From Medicago truncatula (taxonomy: Eukaryota; Streptophyta; Magnoliopsida; Fabales; Fabaceae), in the NCBI RefSeq assembly GCF_003473485.1, contig NC_053044.1:51562091-51626090 (forward strand): 64,000 nucleotides of DNA, written 5' to 3'. The notes beneath the pieces were generated by a model, which worked only from the letters and a program-made list of their open reading frames with translations, ran no database searches and was not told the origin of the DNA. A program made the translations under genes and the position numbers. This document shows, in pieces, positions 47,291-58,668 of this stretch. How positions within the stretch are numbered: the stretch's first letter is position 1; the number at the start of each line of letters is the position of its first letter.

Positions 47291-48993
47291 AGTCTTTTGG
47301 CGAAATGGAAATGGAGGTTGTTGGATGGGGAAAAGGCTTTGTGGAAGGAGGTTTTGAGGGAGAAATATGGTCCTAGTGTCACTAGTATGTTGGATGGTAG
47401 TTTGAACCAAACTTGGAGGTCGGCGTCAATTTGGTGGAAGGATGTGGTTAATCTTGGAAATTTCGGTTCTCAAGGGTGGTTTAATTCGGAGATGCAAAGA
47501 GTAATTGGGGACAGTATGTATACTAGTTTTTGGAATGATAAGTGGTGTAGGGAAGGTTTGTTGAGGAGGAAATATCCTAGGCTTTTTGCGATTTGAAACC
47601 AAAAAGTCTCGGTGGTGGGTGAGATAGGGATGGTGGATGGTGGTTCTACGGTTTGGAATTTTGATTGGAGAAGGGAATTTTTTGCTTGGGAAGAAGATTT
47701 ATACTTGAGGTTATTGGCGGACTTGGAGGGGATGCGTTGGATGAATGGGGTGGATAGATGGAGGTGGTGTTTAGAAGATTCGGGTATTTTCTCAGTTAAA
47801 TCAACCTATAAAAAGCTTGAAGGCTTAGTGTTGAGAAAAGAGATTTGGAGTGAGAAGGTTAAGAGGGTGTTTAGTAATTTGTGGAAGAGTCTGGCGCCTT
47901 CGAGAGTTGTGGCATTCTCTTGGAAGCTTCTTCACAATCGAGTTCCAACTAGGATGAACCTTGCGGAGAGGCATGCGACGATTTGAGTTTTATGGAAAGC
48001 AAGGAGCAATAGAGTTTTCAATAACTTGCATATGGAGGCGGGAGAGTTGGTGGATGAGCAGGCCCGGCCCTGAGGGGGTGCAAACAGCTCAACAGAGCTG
48101 GGCCTCCCTCAATCATGGGCCTAAATTTTATTTTTTAATACCCACTAGTATTAATGCCCTCCAATTTTTTTTTTAATACCCCCAGCCATTTTCTGTCCCC
48201 TTGTTTTAGCCTTTTAAGCCTACTAGAATTACGTCCTCTTGCTTTTGATGTTAAGTGGGGGTTCCTCATGTATACAGTAGTCATTTTCACCTTTGGGTGT
48301 ACCGCCACCTTATATTTATCTTTTAAAAAATATAAATAGATCATTGCATTTTTTTTAAAAATGTGTTTTGATTTTATCACTGGCCTCTTTTTATTCCCGG
48401 AACCGAGCCTCCGAATTCTTAGGGACGTCCTTCTGGATGAGATTAAGGTCTTGTCTTGGTGTTGGACTTTGGATAGATTGTTGAAGCAGCCGTGTTTGTA
48501 TTACGAGTGGTGCTGGAACTCAAAGGAATGTTTATCAAGATAATGGGGGCTTGTCTAGTTTGGGCCCCTTTGTTTTGTGCTGCTGTCTGGTGCGTTTTGG
48601 TGGTCTGTCTTTTCTGATTTTGCTGCTGCTGTTACTGTCTGGGTGCTCTACTGTTGTCTGTGCTGGCTGGGGAGTGCTGCTGTCTGCTTTCTGCAGGTGC
48701 TGCCTGTGTTCTGTTGTTACTGTTAGCAGCTGCAACCGTGTGGTTTTGGTTGTTAGCTAGCTAGGAGGCTGTTTGGTTTTTGTTGGTGGTAGCTTTAGTG
48801 GTTGTTGACTGTTTTAGTTCCTGTTTTATATTGCTAAGTAGGAACATAGGGGTTTTTTTTTATTGAGTTTTTCTTTGGTGGAGAGATGCCGGCATTTTAA
48901 GGCTCTCTTATGTTGTACTCTTTTTTCTCCTATGCGGGTAAAGTACGGCTTGCGCTTGCCTTGCTTAATAAAATTTGCAGATTAAAAAAAAAA
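47291..48993 (+). mobile_element. 5'-truncated L1-type LINE with poly(A) tail
   Basis: The plus strand encodes the C-terminal part of LINE ORF2 in two blocks. One runs from about 47297 (KWKWRLLDGEKALWKEVLREKY...) to 47596. The other runs from 47597 to about 47980 and includes DSGIFSVKSTYKKLE and LAPSRVVAFSWKLLHNRVPTR, the zinc-binding region after reverse transcriptase. A TGA (47594-47596) separates them. After a deletion and a nested hAT MITE, the tail IKVLSWCWTLDRLL...YYEWCWNS ends the ORF near 48543. A 3' untranslated region and poly(A) follow. A direct repeat aaactaaaatttatgt..., about 26 bp with 2 mismatches, flanks it at 47265-47290 and 48994-49019. The terminal reverse transcriptase and endonuclease are missing, so it is dead. 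Confidence 0.9.
48059..48433. mobile_element. hAT-type MITE nested in the LINE
   Basis: 375 bp flanked by a perfect 8-bp duplication tggatgag (48051-48058 and 48434-48441). The left end caggcccggccctgag is a recognisable plant hAT terminus. The reverse complement of the right end, gaaggacgtccctaag, matches at 10 of 16. Removing the element plus one duplication copy rejoins the LINE frame, where LVDE runs on into IKVLSW. Confidence 0.88.
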
Positions 48994-49263
48994 AAACTAA
49001 AATTTATGTAGTAAATATTCATGACTTTTTTTTGTTTATAGAGGAATGTCTGACAAAAGAATTGTCTAGAGCAACAACATGCAACATAGATGATAAATCT
49101 GAAGATGGTACATCTGAAACCACCAAATTCTTAGAAATCCTAACTTGTAACTTAGTGAAACAATTAACTGTGAAGTCGTTTTTTTAAAAGATAGTATAAA
49201 GCAACTTAACATAACAATGTCGATTAGATAATTTCTTAATCAAACTGCCAAACTTAGGTGATG

Positions 49264-49888
49264 TTTAGGGTGGGAGACCTTCTTAGGTCTCCTACCGTAG
49301 GAGACCTCTTTTTTTTTTTTTTTACAACTAATATGATTTTTTTATTTTAGAATAATATGGGTGCTTATTGACCCTTAGATAAGAATTAAATGATTGAGAT
49401 TAAAAACCCTCTTTTAAACAACACATGTTCCTTGCTACATGATATCTTGTTTGTATGGATTATTCATCTTCTCCATATCAAAAGTGCAGATTCTAAATCA
49501 AAAATATCATGTTGAAAGTGTATGCATCTTGCAGGGAACACACGAAAATATACATGTTGAAAGTGTATGCTTGCTGGGAATGTATGCAGCTTGCAGGAAA
49601 CACGCGAGGATGGTGGTGGTAACATTGTAGGATTTATAAGCTTCTTAATCCTTCATGACAAAAAAATTTATTACAAATTCAATTGTTTTTTTAAAGTTCA
49701 AGATTAATGTTTTAAATATACCATCCTAGTGGGTGGGTCATGCTGCAAACAAATATATGCTATTTCAAAACCTTCTTTCTAAATCTAATGGCTGGCATCG
49801 ATTTTGAAATTAAAAAAAAAGAGTAAAAATTGTAATCTCCTACAGTAGGAGACCCATTAAAGTTGCCTACCGTAGCCAACACCCTAAA
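49264..49888. mobile_element. TIR element, non-autonomous
   Basis: It starts tttagggtgggagaccttct and ends with cgtagccaacaccctaaa, whose reverse complement shares tttagggtg. The internal phrases cctaccgtaggagacc (left) and cctacagtaggagaccc (right) recur. The centre contains a roughly 45-bp duplicated phrase, catgttgaaagtgtatgc..., near 49509 and 49553. No clear target duplication was found, so the ends are approximate. Confidence 0.6.
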
Positions 49889-51013
49889 CTTATAAAAACA
49901 AATTCAAGCGATCCTCAACTAAGTGAATCACATATAAGAAATTACCATTCAGAACGAGAATTAGTTAAAAAAATGTACGATAATTATACTTTTAGAAGTA
50001 AGCTTACCAAGAAATGTCATTTTATATAACTACCACCAAATGAATTCCATTAAGCTTTAATGGATTTGACATCTGGTGGTTGAGTTGAATACCAGGGACT
50101 TTTTATTAGTGGTTGATTATAAATTATGTATATAAACAGACTTAATGCCTATACTCCATTCCATTTTAATTCTGTCGTGAATACCCCCGTCTCTGTCTCA
50201 AAATGTATGGGAATAAACAAATCTTGTGGATCTAACTTGATTACTTAGCATATTTTCCCATAAAGTGGAAGTCACATGTCATGGTTTCGGACCTTAACCA
50301 AGTTTGATTCCTTCCGACGGGCCAAAGTAGATACTTAATAAATGACCAGTTGAACTTGACGTATGCTCCTTCCAATAATTTCACGTACAATTACATCAAT
50401 CAATCAAATAATAACAACTAAAACACCATTGTTCATCATATACAAATTATTTGTTTACTTTGAATTTTGGTGAGTTTGGTAAATTTATCTCTTATCTCAT
50501 TTTTTAACAAATCATTCATTCTGATTTAAACAGTCTATTTTAATCATTCATCATTTATCTCACAAATACACTAAATTCACTCAAATCACCAAATAATAAA
50601 GATAATCAATTCATTTCTCAAATTATTTGGGAAGTGCAGTACTTCTTCACTTTTCTCTGCTACCTCATTCTTTCTTAAATATAGTCCAACAAAAAAAAAA
50701 CAGCACGGTGCTAATTTATGAGCAAAACCATGCAAATATGAAGCAACTGGTAAATACAAAATATAAATGGTGTCATTGATCATTTTGACTTATAGCTGTA
50801 GAGAATACACGTAAACAAAAAAATTAAAGGCACATAGATGTAGTTGACTCAAGTACTTTCAAATGGAGGTGCCAAAAGTTTATTTTATACTAAATAATAA
50901 ATAAAAATAAATATAGAAGAAGGAAAAAATTAGGGGTAACCATAGCCCACCTAAGCCACCATGAGTCCTACTTCTTTTTCCCGTTCTTCGCACACAAGAA
51001 CCAAAAAAAAATA
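49889..51013. other. Intergenic, no gene recognised
   Basis: AT-rich. No coding frame or RNA gene I can support. It ends at the target duplication of the fold-back element that starts at 51014. Confidence 0.45.
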
Positions 51014-51504
51014 GGCTTAATTGCACTTTTCCCCCCTATAGTTTGCCAATTGTGCGATTTTGCACCCCATAGTTTTAAACGAGCGATTTTGCCCCCTATA
51101 GTTTTCCCCCTTTCTGATTTTATGATCCCCGTGACATTTAGTGTTAGTTTTTTTTATCAATTAATGTGTGCCACGTGTGTAATTCCATTTTTTAAAAAAT
51201 AAAAAATAGTATTTTTCAGATTTTGAGAGAAGGGGCACGTGATTTTTCAGATTTTAAGAAGAAATATCACGTGCCTCCTTCTCTCAAAATCTGAAAAATA
51301 ACATTTTTTTTATTTTTTAAAAAATGGAATTACACACGTGGCACACATTAATTGATAAAAAACAGACATATCAACACTAAATGTCATGGGGACCATAAAA
51401 TCAGAAAGGGGAAAAACTATAGGGGGCAAAATCGCTCGTTTAAAACTATGGGGTGCAAAATCGCACAATTGGCAAACTATAGGGGGGGAAAGTGCAATTA
51501 AGCC
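51014..51504. mobile_element. Fold-back Mutator-type MITE with perfect 9-bp TSD
   Basis: 491 bp. The first and last roughly 230 bp are near-perfect inverted repeats, starting ggcttaattgcacttttccc and ending ggggaaagtgcaattaagcc. The 9-mer aaaaaaata occurs directly on both sides (51005-51013 and 51505-51513). No coding capacity. Transcription across it would give a long hairpin. Confidence 0.92.
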
Positions 51505-51513
51505 AAAAAAATA

Positions 51514-52023
51514 TTTCAATATGTTTATGAATTGTATTTTTTATATAAAGGATGATAATACTCTTGTAACACATGTTAGGAGACTAGTTTTTTTTTTTTT
51601 GTTTAATTGCATATTTGGACCCCTATCTTTTCAAAAGTTGCGGTTATGGATCCCTAATTAATTTAAATACAAAACAACCCTCTATGTTTTGATTCTTTGG
51701 CAGTTTTGGTATTAAAAAAAAAAGAGTTATACTCGTTGTATAATATAACTTTTAATATACAAGTAATATATTGTTGTAAGATCGCATAAATATAAATATC
51801 CAATTTCTTTTATTTTTTTGTATGGATGATCATGAATATAATATAAAAATATTCATTGATTATCTTTGTTGAATTTTGATGTATACTATGAGTATGAGTT
51901 ATTAAGTGAAGTAGCTCTACAATAGTTGCTTCTGGAGCAAGTTGATCCCCACACTTATGTGTTTTTCTACTCTGCTACAATTTATATTTTTTGTTGAAGG
52001 TGTTTGTGACATTTCAAAAATGA
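51514..52023. other. Intergenic, no gene recognised
   Basis: AT-rich. Positions of about 51604-51715 resemble one arm of another fold-back MITE (aattgcatatttggacccc), but no second arm is present. Confidence 0.4.
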
Positions 52024-52291
52024 GCAATGCTATATATCAAGAAAGATTTTATCAAGAAAATTTTAAGAATGATATGGCAGAATAATCACCCTTAGATTTT
52101 ATCAAGAAATAGTCTTGAAATTAATATTAGCCAATAAAATCTCAGCCTAGCCGGAAACCATGGGGTGGTGGGTGTTATGTATTTTTTTTTTTATGAAAAA
52201 TTAATAAATGAGACTGAAATCTAAAGGTGATTATTGTGTCATGTCGTTCTTGGATATTTCTTATAAAATCATTCTTGATATCTAGCATTTT
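52024..52291. mobile_element. TIR MITE, about 270 bp
   Basis: The left end aatgctatatatcaagaaag and the reverse complement of the right end (aatgctagatatcaagaatg) are inverted repeats. Matching continues inward through gcagaataatcacccttaga and its counterpart acacaataatcacctttaga. No coding capacity. Confidence 0.85.
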
Positions 52292-53472
52292 CCTTCAAAA
52301 ATACACCAATAGAAGCAATAATAAAACTTTTATATTATCAATACAAAAAGTGGAGGCAGATTTGTGAACAACTCAAAAGAGATGTACATGAAATTAGCAT
52401 TGATGGAGATGCTGTAGCAAAGTACACAGTGCACTATATGCAACACACGATATTAGCGAAAATTTACGTAAAAGAAATGCTATTAGCAAAATGGGAATGC
52501 CAAATAATTGGTTTGTGAATCATGTGGTTTATGGTGGCATACAGATCGATCAATCTACTTACATAGGCCCATCTATAATGGACTGTAGCGAACACGGTCC
52601 AATTTGTTTAGAAAATTGTCTTTGACAATGAAACCTTTATATTAAATACCTCCGGCGGTAGTTAACCACCGTTCTCCAAACTGCCGGCGGTTAACTGCCG
52701 CTGGAACTTAGCGGTAGTTAACAACCGCTGAGTTCTGCGAATAAACAAGAACGGAACCCTCATTTTTCCATTTTCCAGAAACACAAACACTAAAATCACA
52801 ACTTCCAAATTTCTCCAAACTTGTACTTCACGAATTTGCGCCAAATTTCATCAATTAATTCATAAGTAAGTTCTTTTCTTCCTATTTACATGCAATGTAG
52901 TTTGTTTAGGGTGTTAGTTTTCATAAATTTGAGCAAAATGTTAGTTTTAGGTTAGGTTAGAAAATTGAAAATTAAGCATGATTTAGATGCTTTGATGGAT
53001 TGTTTATGCTGTAATTGTTGTTTAGAGACAATGTAGGTACAATGTAGCCCTTTAGATGTTCAAATAGCACTAATTATGCTCCTAATTTAGAATGCACATA
53101 AGGTGTTTGATAAAATGCATAAGTGAGGATATCTTGCCTTTTTTGTGTAATTTTTTTTCAAATATCTTCAATTTTATAAAGTATATATGTTATAATTATT
53201 ATAAGCTTGGATTTTTAAATTTTTTGGCAAGTTTGAAGAATGACATAATGTGGTATGTTATATAAATGTGGTATATTATAAGCTTGGATTTTAAGTGTGG
53301 ATTTGTATTTTATTTTTTTTTGAATGCCTAAGTTTCATTTTTTATATGTTACATGTTACTTGGTTGGATTTTTATGCTATGTTAAATGCCTTAAAAGTAT
53401 ATAGTTTTTAAGGAAATGCTTAAATACATTGTCCACTTATTTGTGTTTTTTTTAAATTTGTTTTGAACAGAT

Positions 53473-56034
53473 ATGGCTAGGGACGAGGAGGAGCGGCAGC
53501 GGGTTATTAGAGAGGATAGGATGCACAAAGGCAAAGCAGCGAGTACCGCTAGCGCTAGGGGAGAAAAGGTGGATCAAAACCCGTATGTCCCAAAGGCTCA
53601 GAAGCGGAGGGACGCGAGGCCAGGTGTAGAGAGCTCACAACCACATATGGATTACTCCTCCCAGGTGGTTGATCCGACACCAGCGCATGATGATGCTGTG
53701 TATGAGGAGGGTTTTGTTGGATATGATCGGATGGAGGAGGATAAAATGTTTTATCATCCGTAGGACGATGCAGAGGATGAGGAGGTGCCAGAGGTTGTTG
53801 TGGCGGATTATATGGAGGCAGATAATGTTATTCATGAGGGTGAGCCTGAGCCTCAGACTCAGCGACGACGTCGTTGTGTTCCACCGATACTGCCATATCC
53901 TGTTGAAGAGCCTCCCTATCCTGGAGGACCTGATGAGACCACGTCACTGTTGTCCGACTACGCGAGGCACGTGGCGAACCCTCTTTGGGTGAACCATCAT
54001 AATGTAAGTGTTTAAATTATTTAAAATTCTTTAAATGCTTTAAAGTGATTATTTAAAATAATGTAGCGTAAATATTATAATTATTTAAAATAATCTAGCG
54101 TAAATGTTTTAATTATTTAAAAGAATGTAGCGTAAGTGTTTTAATTATAATATTATGTAGCGTAAGTATTTTAATTATTTATTATTATGTAGTTAAGTGT
54201 TTTAATTATTTAAAAGAATGTAGCGTTAGTGTTTTAATTATATAATATTATGTAGCGTAAGTGTTTTAATTACTTAAAAGAATGTAGCGTTAGTGTTTTA
54301 ATTATATAATATTATGTAGCGTAAGTGTTCTAATTGTTTAATATTATGTAGCGTAAGTGTTTTAATTATATAAAATAGTGACAATGTCTTAATTAATTTG
54401 AATTTCAGATGTGGCATGATCAGACGGGTTACAAGTGTATAAATGCAGGGAAAAAGATGAAAGAGCTTGGTAAGCCGAAGGCGGGTTTGAGGTGGGTTTG
54501 GGAGCATGTGGAGGGGTCTGGCCTACATGATTTGATATACACGAGGTATTCTACCGTGACTCATGCCATGATACGTGCTATGTGCGAGAGGTGGCACACG
54601 GAGACCAGTAGTTTTCATCTACCTGTTGGGAGATGACAATCACTTTGGACGATGTTCATAATCTCCTACACTTTCCTATTCACGGCCGCATGTTGGACCA
54701 CGATGAGGCAATGGGTCAGGAGCGTGCGATTGATTTGATGACCAGGTTGTTGGGCATGTCAGATGATGATGCTAGGGCTGAGATTAGGACTGGGTCTGCT
54801 GGTCATATCAGTTATCCCACACTGAAGCGGGTTTATGATGACCACCTGAGAGAGGCTAGATGGCTGGAGGACCCACAGACGAGGGAGGAATTGCAGGAGA
54901 GAGCCAGGAGGAGACAGTGGTGTATGAGGAGTTTTCTTCTATATCTCGTTGGTTGTGCGTTGTTCACTAACAAAACGAACAGACACATCGACTTGATATA
55001 TCTTGATTGTATGGCGGACTTGCAGGCGATTGGGAAGTGGTCATGGGGAGGGATGGCCTTAGCGTACCTGTACGACTATCTGGATGATTATGTTATTCTG
55101 AATAACAGAACGATGACTGGGAGTATGACTCTTTTTATAGTAATAATTTAATATTTATCTTCATTTCTTTATGAATTTATTTTATAATTTTTATTATCAT
55201 GTTAGATTATTTTTTCCTAAGTTAGACTGCATTTATTTAGGATTTAATTTAAATTTTTATGTGAAGCTTTTATAATGTATATCATTTATTTGTTGCAGGG
55301 ATGGATTTTTGAGCATTTGTCAGGTCCGTACCCAAGGAAGAAAAACAAGGATGGACGCGCGGAGAGACCATGTGCTGGGAGATGGCTTACATGCAAAGGG
55401 CATAAAGATGTGCACATTACCGCTCACGGCTTGATCGCTTAGAGGTGAATGACGTCAGATTTTCTACTTATGGTGATCACCGAGAGATACGCCCTTTTCA
55501 GCTTATTGTCACTTACTCGGGATGACTGATGTGCGGGAAGGAGATGATGTACCGTCATTTACCTGAGCGGGTAAAGAGGCAGCTTTTCTATGTACAAGAT
55601 GTTCCCATCTATCATATGTCGCTCAGGTGCCTACGCATTCGCTGACCACCGTGCCGCAAAACGCTCAGGTGTGGTTCTTCACTGCTTGGGGAGATGCGTG
55701 TGAGAGATCATGGCATCATGCGCCTGGCTACATGGCTTGGTATACCAAAGTCTCTCACCCTCGTATTCTCCCACCTGATGAAGGATCTCCTCCCAGGGCG
55801 GCGAACGTGGAGCAGATCATAGAGGAGGAGCATACCAGAGAGATGTTTGACACACTGACGATCATCCGAGATGTGGTGCATATAACTGATGATATTGTGA
55901 CCAGGAAAGCCGAGATGACTAAAGAGGATATTGTCCAGGAGGTGATGCGGATAGCCGGTACTGGTCGCCCTGCCCTTACGTATCAGATTGTCAGGCGGCG
56001 CAGGGGGTCGAGGCATGCTAGGCAGCAGGGTTGA
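53473..56034 (+). pseudogene. MAIN-like / plant mobile domain protein, broken
   Basis: The exon 53473-54003 encodes a charged leader (ARDEEERQRVIRED...). A TAG at 53761-53763 interrupts it, after which the same frame continues to PLWVNHHN and a GT donor. After the intron (acceptor before 54409) comes the plant mobile domain: LIYTRYSTVTHAMIRAMCERW, SSFHLPVG, TITLDDVHNLLHFPIHGR, LLYLVGCALFTNKTNRHIDL and WSWGGMALAYLYDYL. A one-base loss near 54632 (GGGAGATGA where GGGGAGATGA is expected) shifts the frame inside the domain. The 3' part, about 55300-56034, has further frame breaks before ending in a basic tail RRRRGSRHARQQG. The family includes Arabidopsis MAIN and MAIL1, whose relatives are mobilised in plants by MULEs. 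This copy is not functional as read. Confidence 0.85.
54045..54385. repeat. Minisatellite in the intron of the mobile-domain gene
   Basis: About ten tandem, degenerate units of roughly 31-36 bp are built on tgtagcgtaagtgttttaat followed by tatttaaaagaa or tataatatta. They fill most of the intron between 54004 and 54408. Two alternating unit types are visible in the second half. Confidence 0.88.
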
Positions 56035-56622
56035 TTATGATTAGGGTTTTTTTATGTACTTTTTTACTGTGATGATAATTATGACATGTTCCGTACATTT
56101 TGGTATTTGTATGACATTTTCCGACATACCTTTTATATTATCTTTTGCGTTTTAATTTTATCTGTTAAATATTATTTTGAACGTTTGTTTTAATATCCCG
56201 ACATATCCTGGTTATTTACTTTAATTTGCAATTGGATGCAAAAACATGCCAAAGTTCCTGAAAAAACCTGATTCTGTTAACTGGTATGAACGGCAGTTAA
56301 CTGCCGCTGGTGTCAGCGGTTATTAACTGCCGCTGGTGCCAGCGGTTGTTAACTGTCGGCCAATCATTTAACGGTTGTTAACTGCCGTTGGAGGCATTTA
56401 CGTATTTTACTTATGTCAATAGGAAGATTTCATTGTCAAAAAAAACAATTTTCTTTATAGTTTACGTTTGCAATCAGACACCTCAAACCGACGAAAATAT
56501 CTTCAACCTCGACTAAAAAGTAAAAATCGTCTTATGCTTGCGCTATTCACAAGTGGAAAGAAAATGCCGAAATGGGTTTGCAATCTACAATAGAACAAGT
56601 TGCAAAATTGTAATTTTAATCA

Positions 56623-58047
56623 GGGTTAATAGACTTTTACTTCCTGCCATTTGGAGGTCTTTTGGTTTACCCCCCTATGAAAAAAAACTTGGAGATTTCC
56701 CCCTGTAAAATAAAGATTATTTGGTTTACCCCCTCCCAGCCAACAGTCAGAACAGTCAGCATCTGACTGGATAAATTTGATGACGTGACGTGCTGACATA
56801 GTATTTTATTTATTTTTTGATTTTTTTAATCTCCACATGGCATAATTAAAAAAACACTTTTTTATAAACCGAAGAAATCTTTTTATTTTGAAAAAAAATC
56901 TGAAATTTTTTTAATTTTGATTTTTTTCTATTTTTTGTTTTTATTTTATTTTGATAATTAAATTTCAGAAGTTTTAAATATCTTCTAAATTTTAAAAAAT
57001 TAATATTTTTGAGGAGAAAAATAATATTAAAAATCCCAAACACAACTCGGTAGGGACACAATAATTTTCTTTTACAAAAAATAATATTAAAGATGGGAAA
57101 TACCTAAAGTACCCAAAATCTAAAATAAAAAATCCCAAATTATTTTCTCCACTCCTCTTCTTCTCCCCAGCGATCCTCTTCTTCTCTTCTCCCCCTTTAC
57201 TTGCTTTCTGTTTTTCCAGCAACAAACACAACCCAGTAACAACACACAACACAAATCTTCCATATCTAATTCTCCAATTCCAGAAGAAATACAATCTTCA
57301 ATTTTTAAAAATCCCTATAATTTTCAATTCTCCAAATTTATCATAATGAACAAATGTAGAATTTTAGGGTTTGAAAGAAAGAGCTTCTGAGAGATTTGTT
57401 GTTATTCTGTTGTTGTTGATCTGTTGTTGTTTTGAAGGATATAGGGTTTGATGAGCTTGAGAGATTTTTTTTAGATGATGTGTTTTTGTGTGCTTTGTTG
57501 TTTATGATGTGTTGTTGTTGTGTTGTTAATGATTGATCTAGAAACTGAAAATTGATGAGAAGAGGATGGATTGGAACAACCAGGAAAGAAGAGAGAAGAG
57601 ATTGTTGGAAAAGAGAGTCATGAACAAGATGAAAAAATCAGATTTTTTTTTTCAAAAATTAAAAAAATCAGAAAAACATTCAGATTTTTTTTTCGAAATT
57701 TAAAAAATTAGAAAAAAAATTTGGATTTTTTTTTAAATTAAGAAGATATTTAAAAGTTCTGAAATTTAATTATCAAAATAAAAAAAACAAAAAATAGATA
57801 AAAATCGAAATTACAAAAATTTCAGATTTTTTTCAAAATAAAAAGATTTTTTGTTTTTTAATTTTTATAAATTCTGCCACATGGAAATTAAAAAAATCAA
57901 AAAATAAATAAAATATCATGTGAGCATGCCACATCATAAATAAAAACCAAAGAATCTTTATTTTACTGGAAGAATCTCCAAAAAAAATTCTTCATAGGGA
58001 TAAATCAAAAGATCCTTAAATGGAAGGGTGTAAAAGTCTATTAACCC
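56623..58047. mobile_element. Non-autonomous MULE-like fold-back element
   Basis: The left end gggttaatagacttttactt and the reverse complement of the right end (gggttaatagacttttacac) are inverted repeats. Matching text continues for hundreds of bases, for example gtaaaataaagatt(a/c)tttggttt and ttaaatttcagaa. The flanking 9-mers ttttaatca and ttttaatcc match at 8 of 9. The centre (about 57120-57600) is not part of the arms and contains CT/CA-rich then GT-rich sequence that may be captured leader-like DNA. No transposase. Confidence 0.85.
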
Positions 58048-58668
58048 TTTTAATCCCTCTGCATGCAACTCCTTCTTCTTCAACTACAGGTTTATTTCCT
58101 CAAATTGCCACTTGCTAGCGAGGACAGAAGACAAGAGTTCACAAAAAAGAAACTGCAAACGACACAACAACACAACGTTGTTGTTTAAAAAAAAAATATG
58201 ACGATGCTCTTTCCTGTCATTTCAGCCAATTGATTTTCATTTTGAAAACACACTAAATATTCATTTATGATGCTTTGTGGTTCATTGAATTAGAATTTAA
58301 GAGACGAATACAACCATGAACCATGGGTGTTTGTTGTGCGGCTTGATTCGATTTTGAAAAAAGTCATTCGGACTGCAAGATAGATAAGTGTGCAATTTGG
58401 TTTGTTCGGTTGACTTTTAAAATAAAATTCGAATCAAACCAAATCAAACGAATGTGATTTGTATTAGATCAATTGGTACGGTTTTTATAGACAATAACTT
58501 TTTTTTGTTTCCAACATTAAAATGAAATTAAAAATCTAAAACACAACATATTTTTAACAATTTATAAATTTCATCCAACATTACAATTTTATGTTCATTC
58601 AACAATGTTACCAATTACGTAGACCAAATTTAAACGCGGACAAAAAGTAGTCATGTTTTGTAAGAAAT
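58048..58668. other. Intergenic, no gene recognised
   Basis: AT-rich. Parts near 58330-58480 (ttcgattttgaaaaaag, gaatcaaaccaaatcaaac) echo sequence near 60240-60430 across the solo LTR, suggesting that the LTR landed inside an older repeat built on cggtttgg/ccaaaccg motifs. No gene. Confidence 0.45.

Larger units (their letters stand above)
52611..56453 (+). mobile_element. MULE-like element carrying a plant mobile domain gene
   Basis: The ends are similar inverted repeats: gaaaattgtctttgacaatg at the left, and the reverse complement gaaaattgttttttttgaca with tgacaatgaaat at the right. Just inside both ends lie clusters of a gcggttaactgccgctgg-type motif (52650-52735 and 56287-56395). These clusters are themselves palindromic. 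No MURA-type transposase is visible. The only gene is a MAIN-like reading frame (53473-56034). No clear 9-bp target duplication was found, so the boundaries are approximate. Confidence 0.7.

Noticed and set aside
48551..48760. Cys/Leu-rich open frame of 69 codons
   Set aside because: Lies in the GT-rich 3' untranslated part of the LINE; no coding signal.
54045..54385. CRISPR-like regular repeats
   Set aside because: Units are contiguous and degenerate with no unique spacers, and the locus is plant nuclear; it is a minisatellite.
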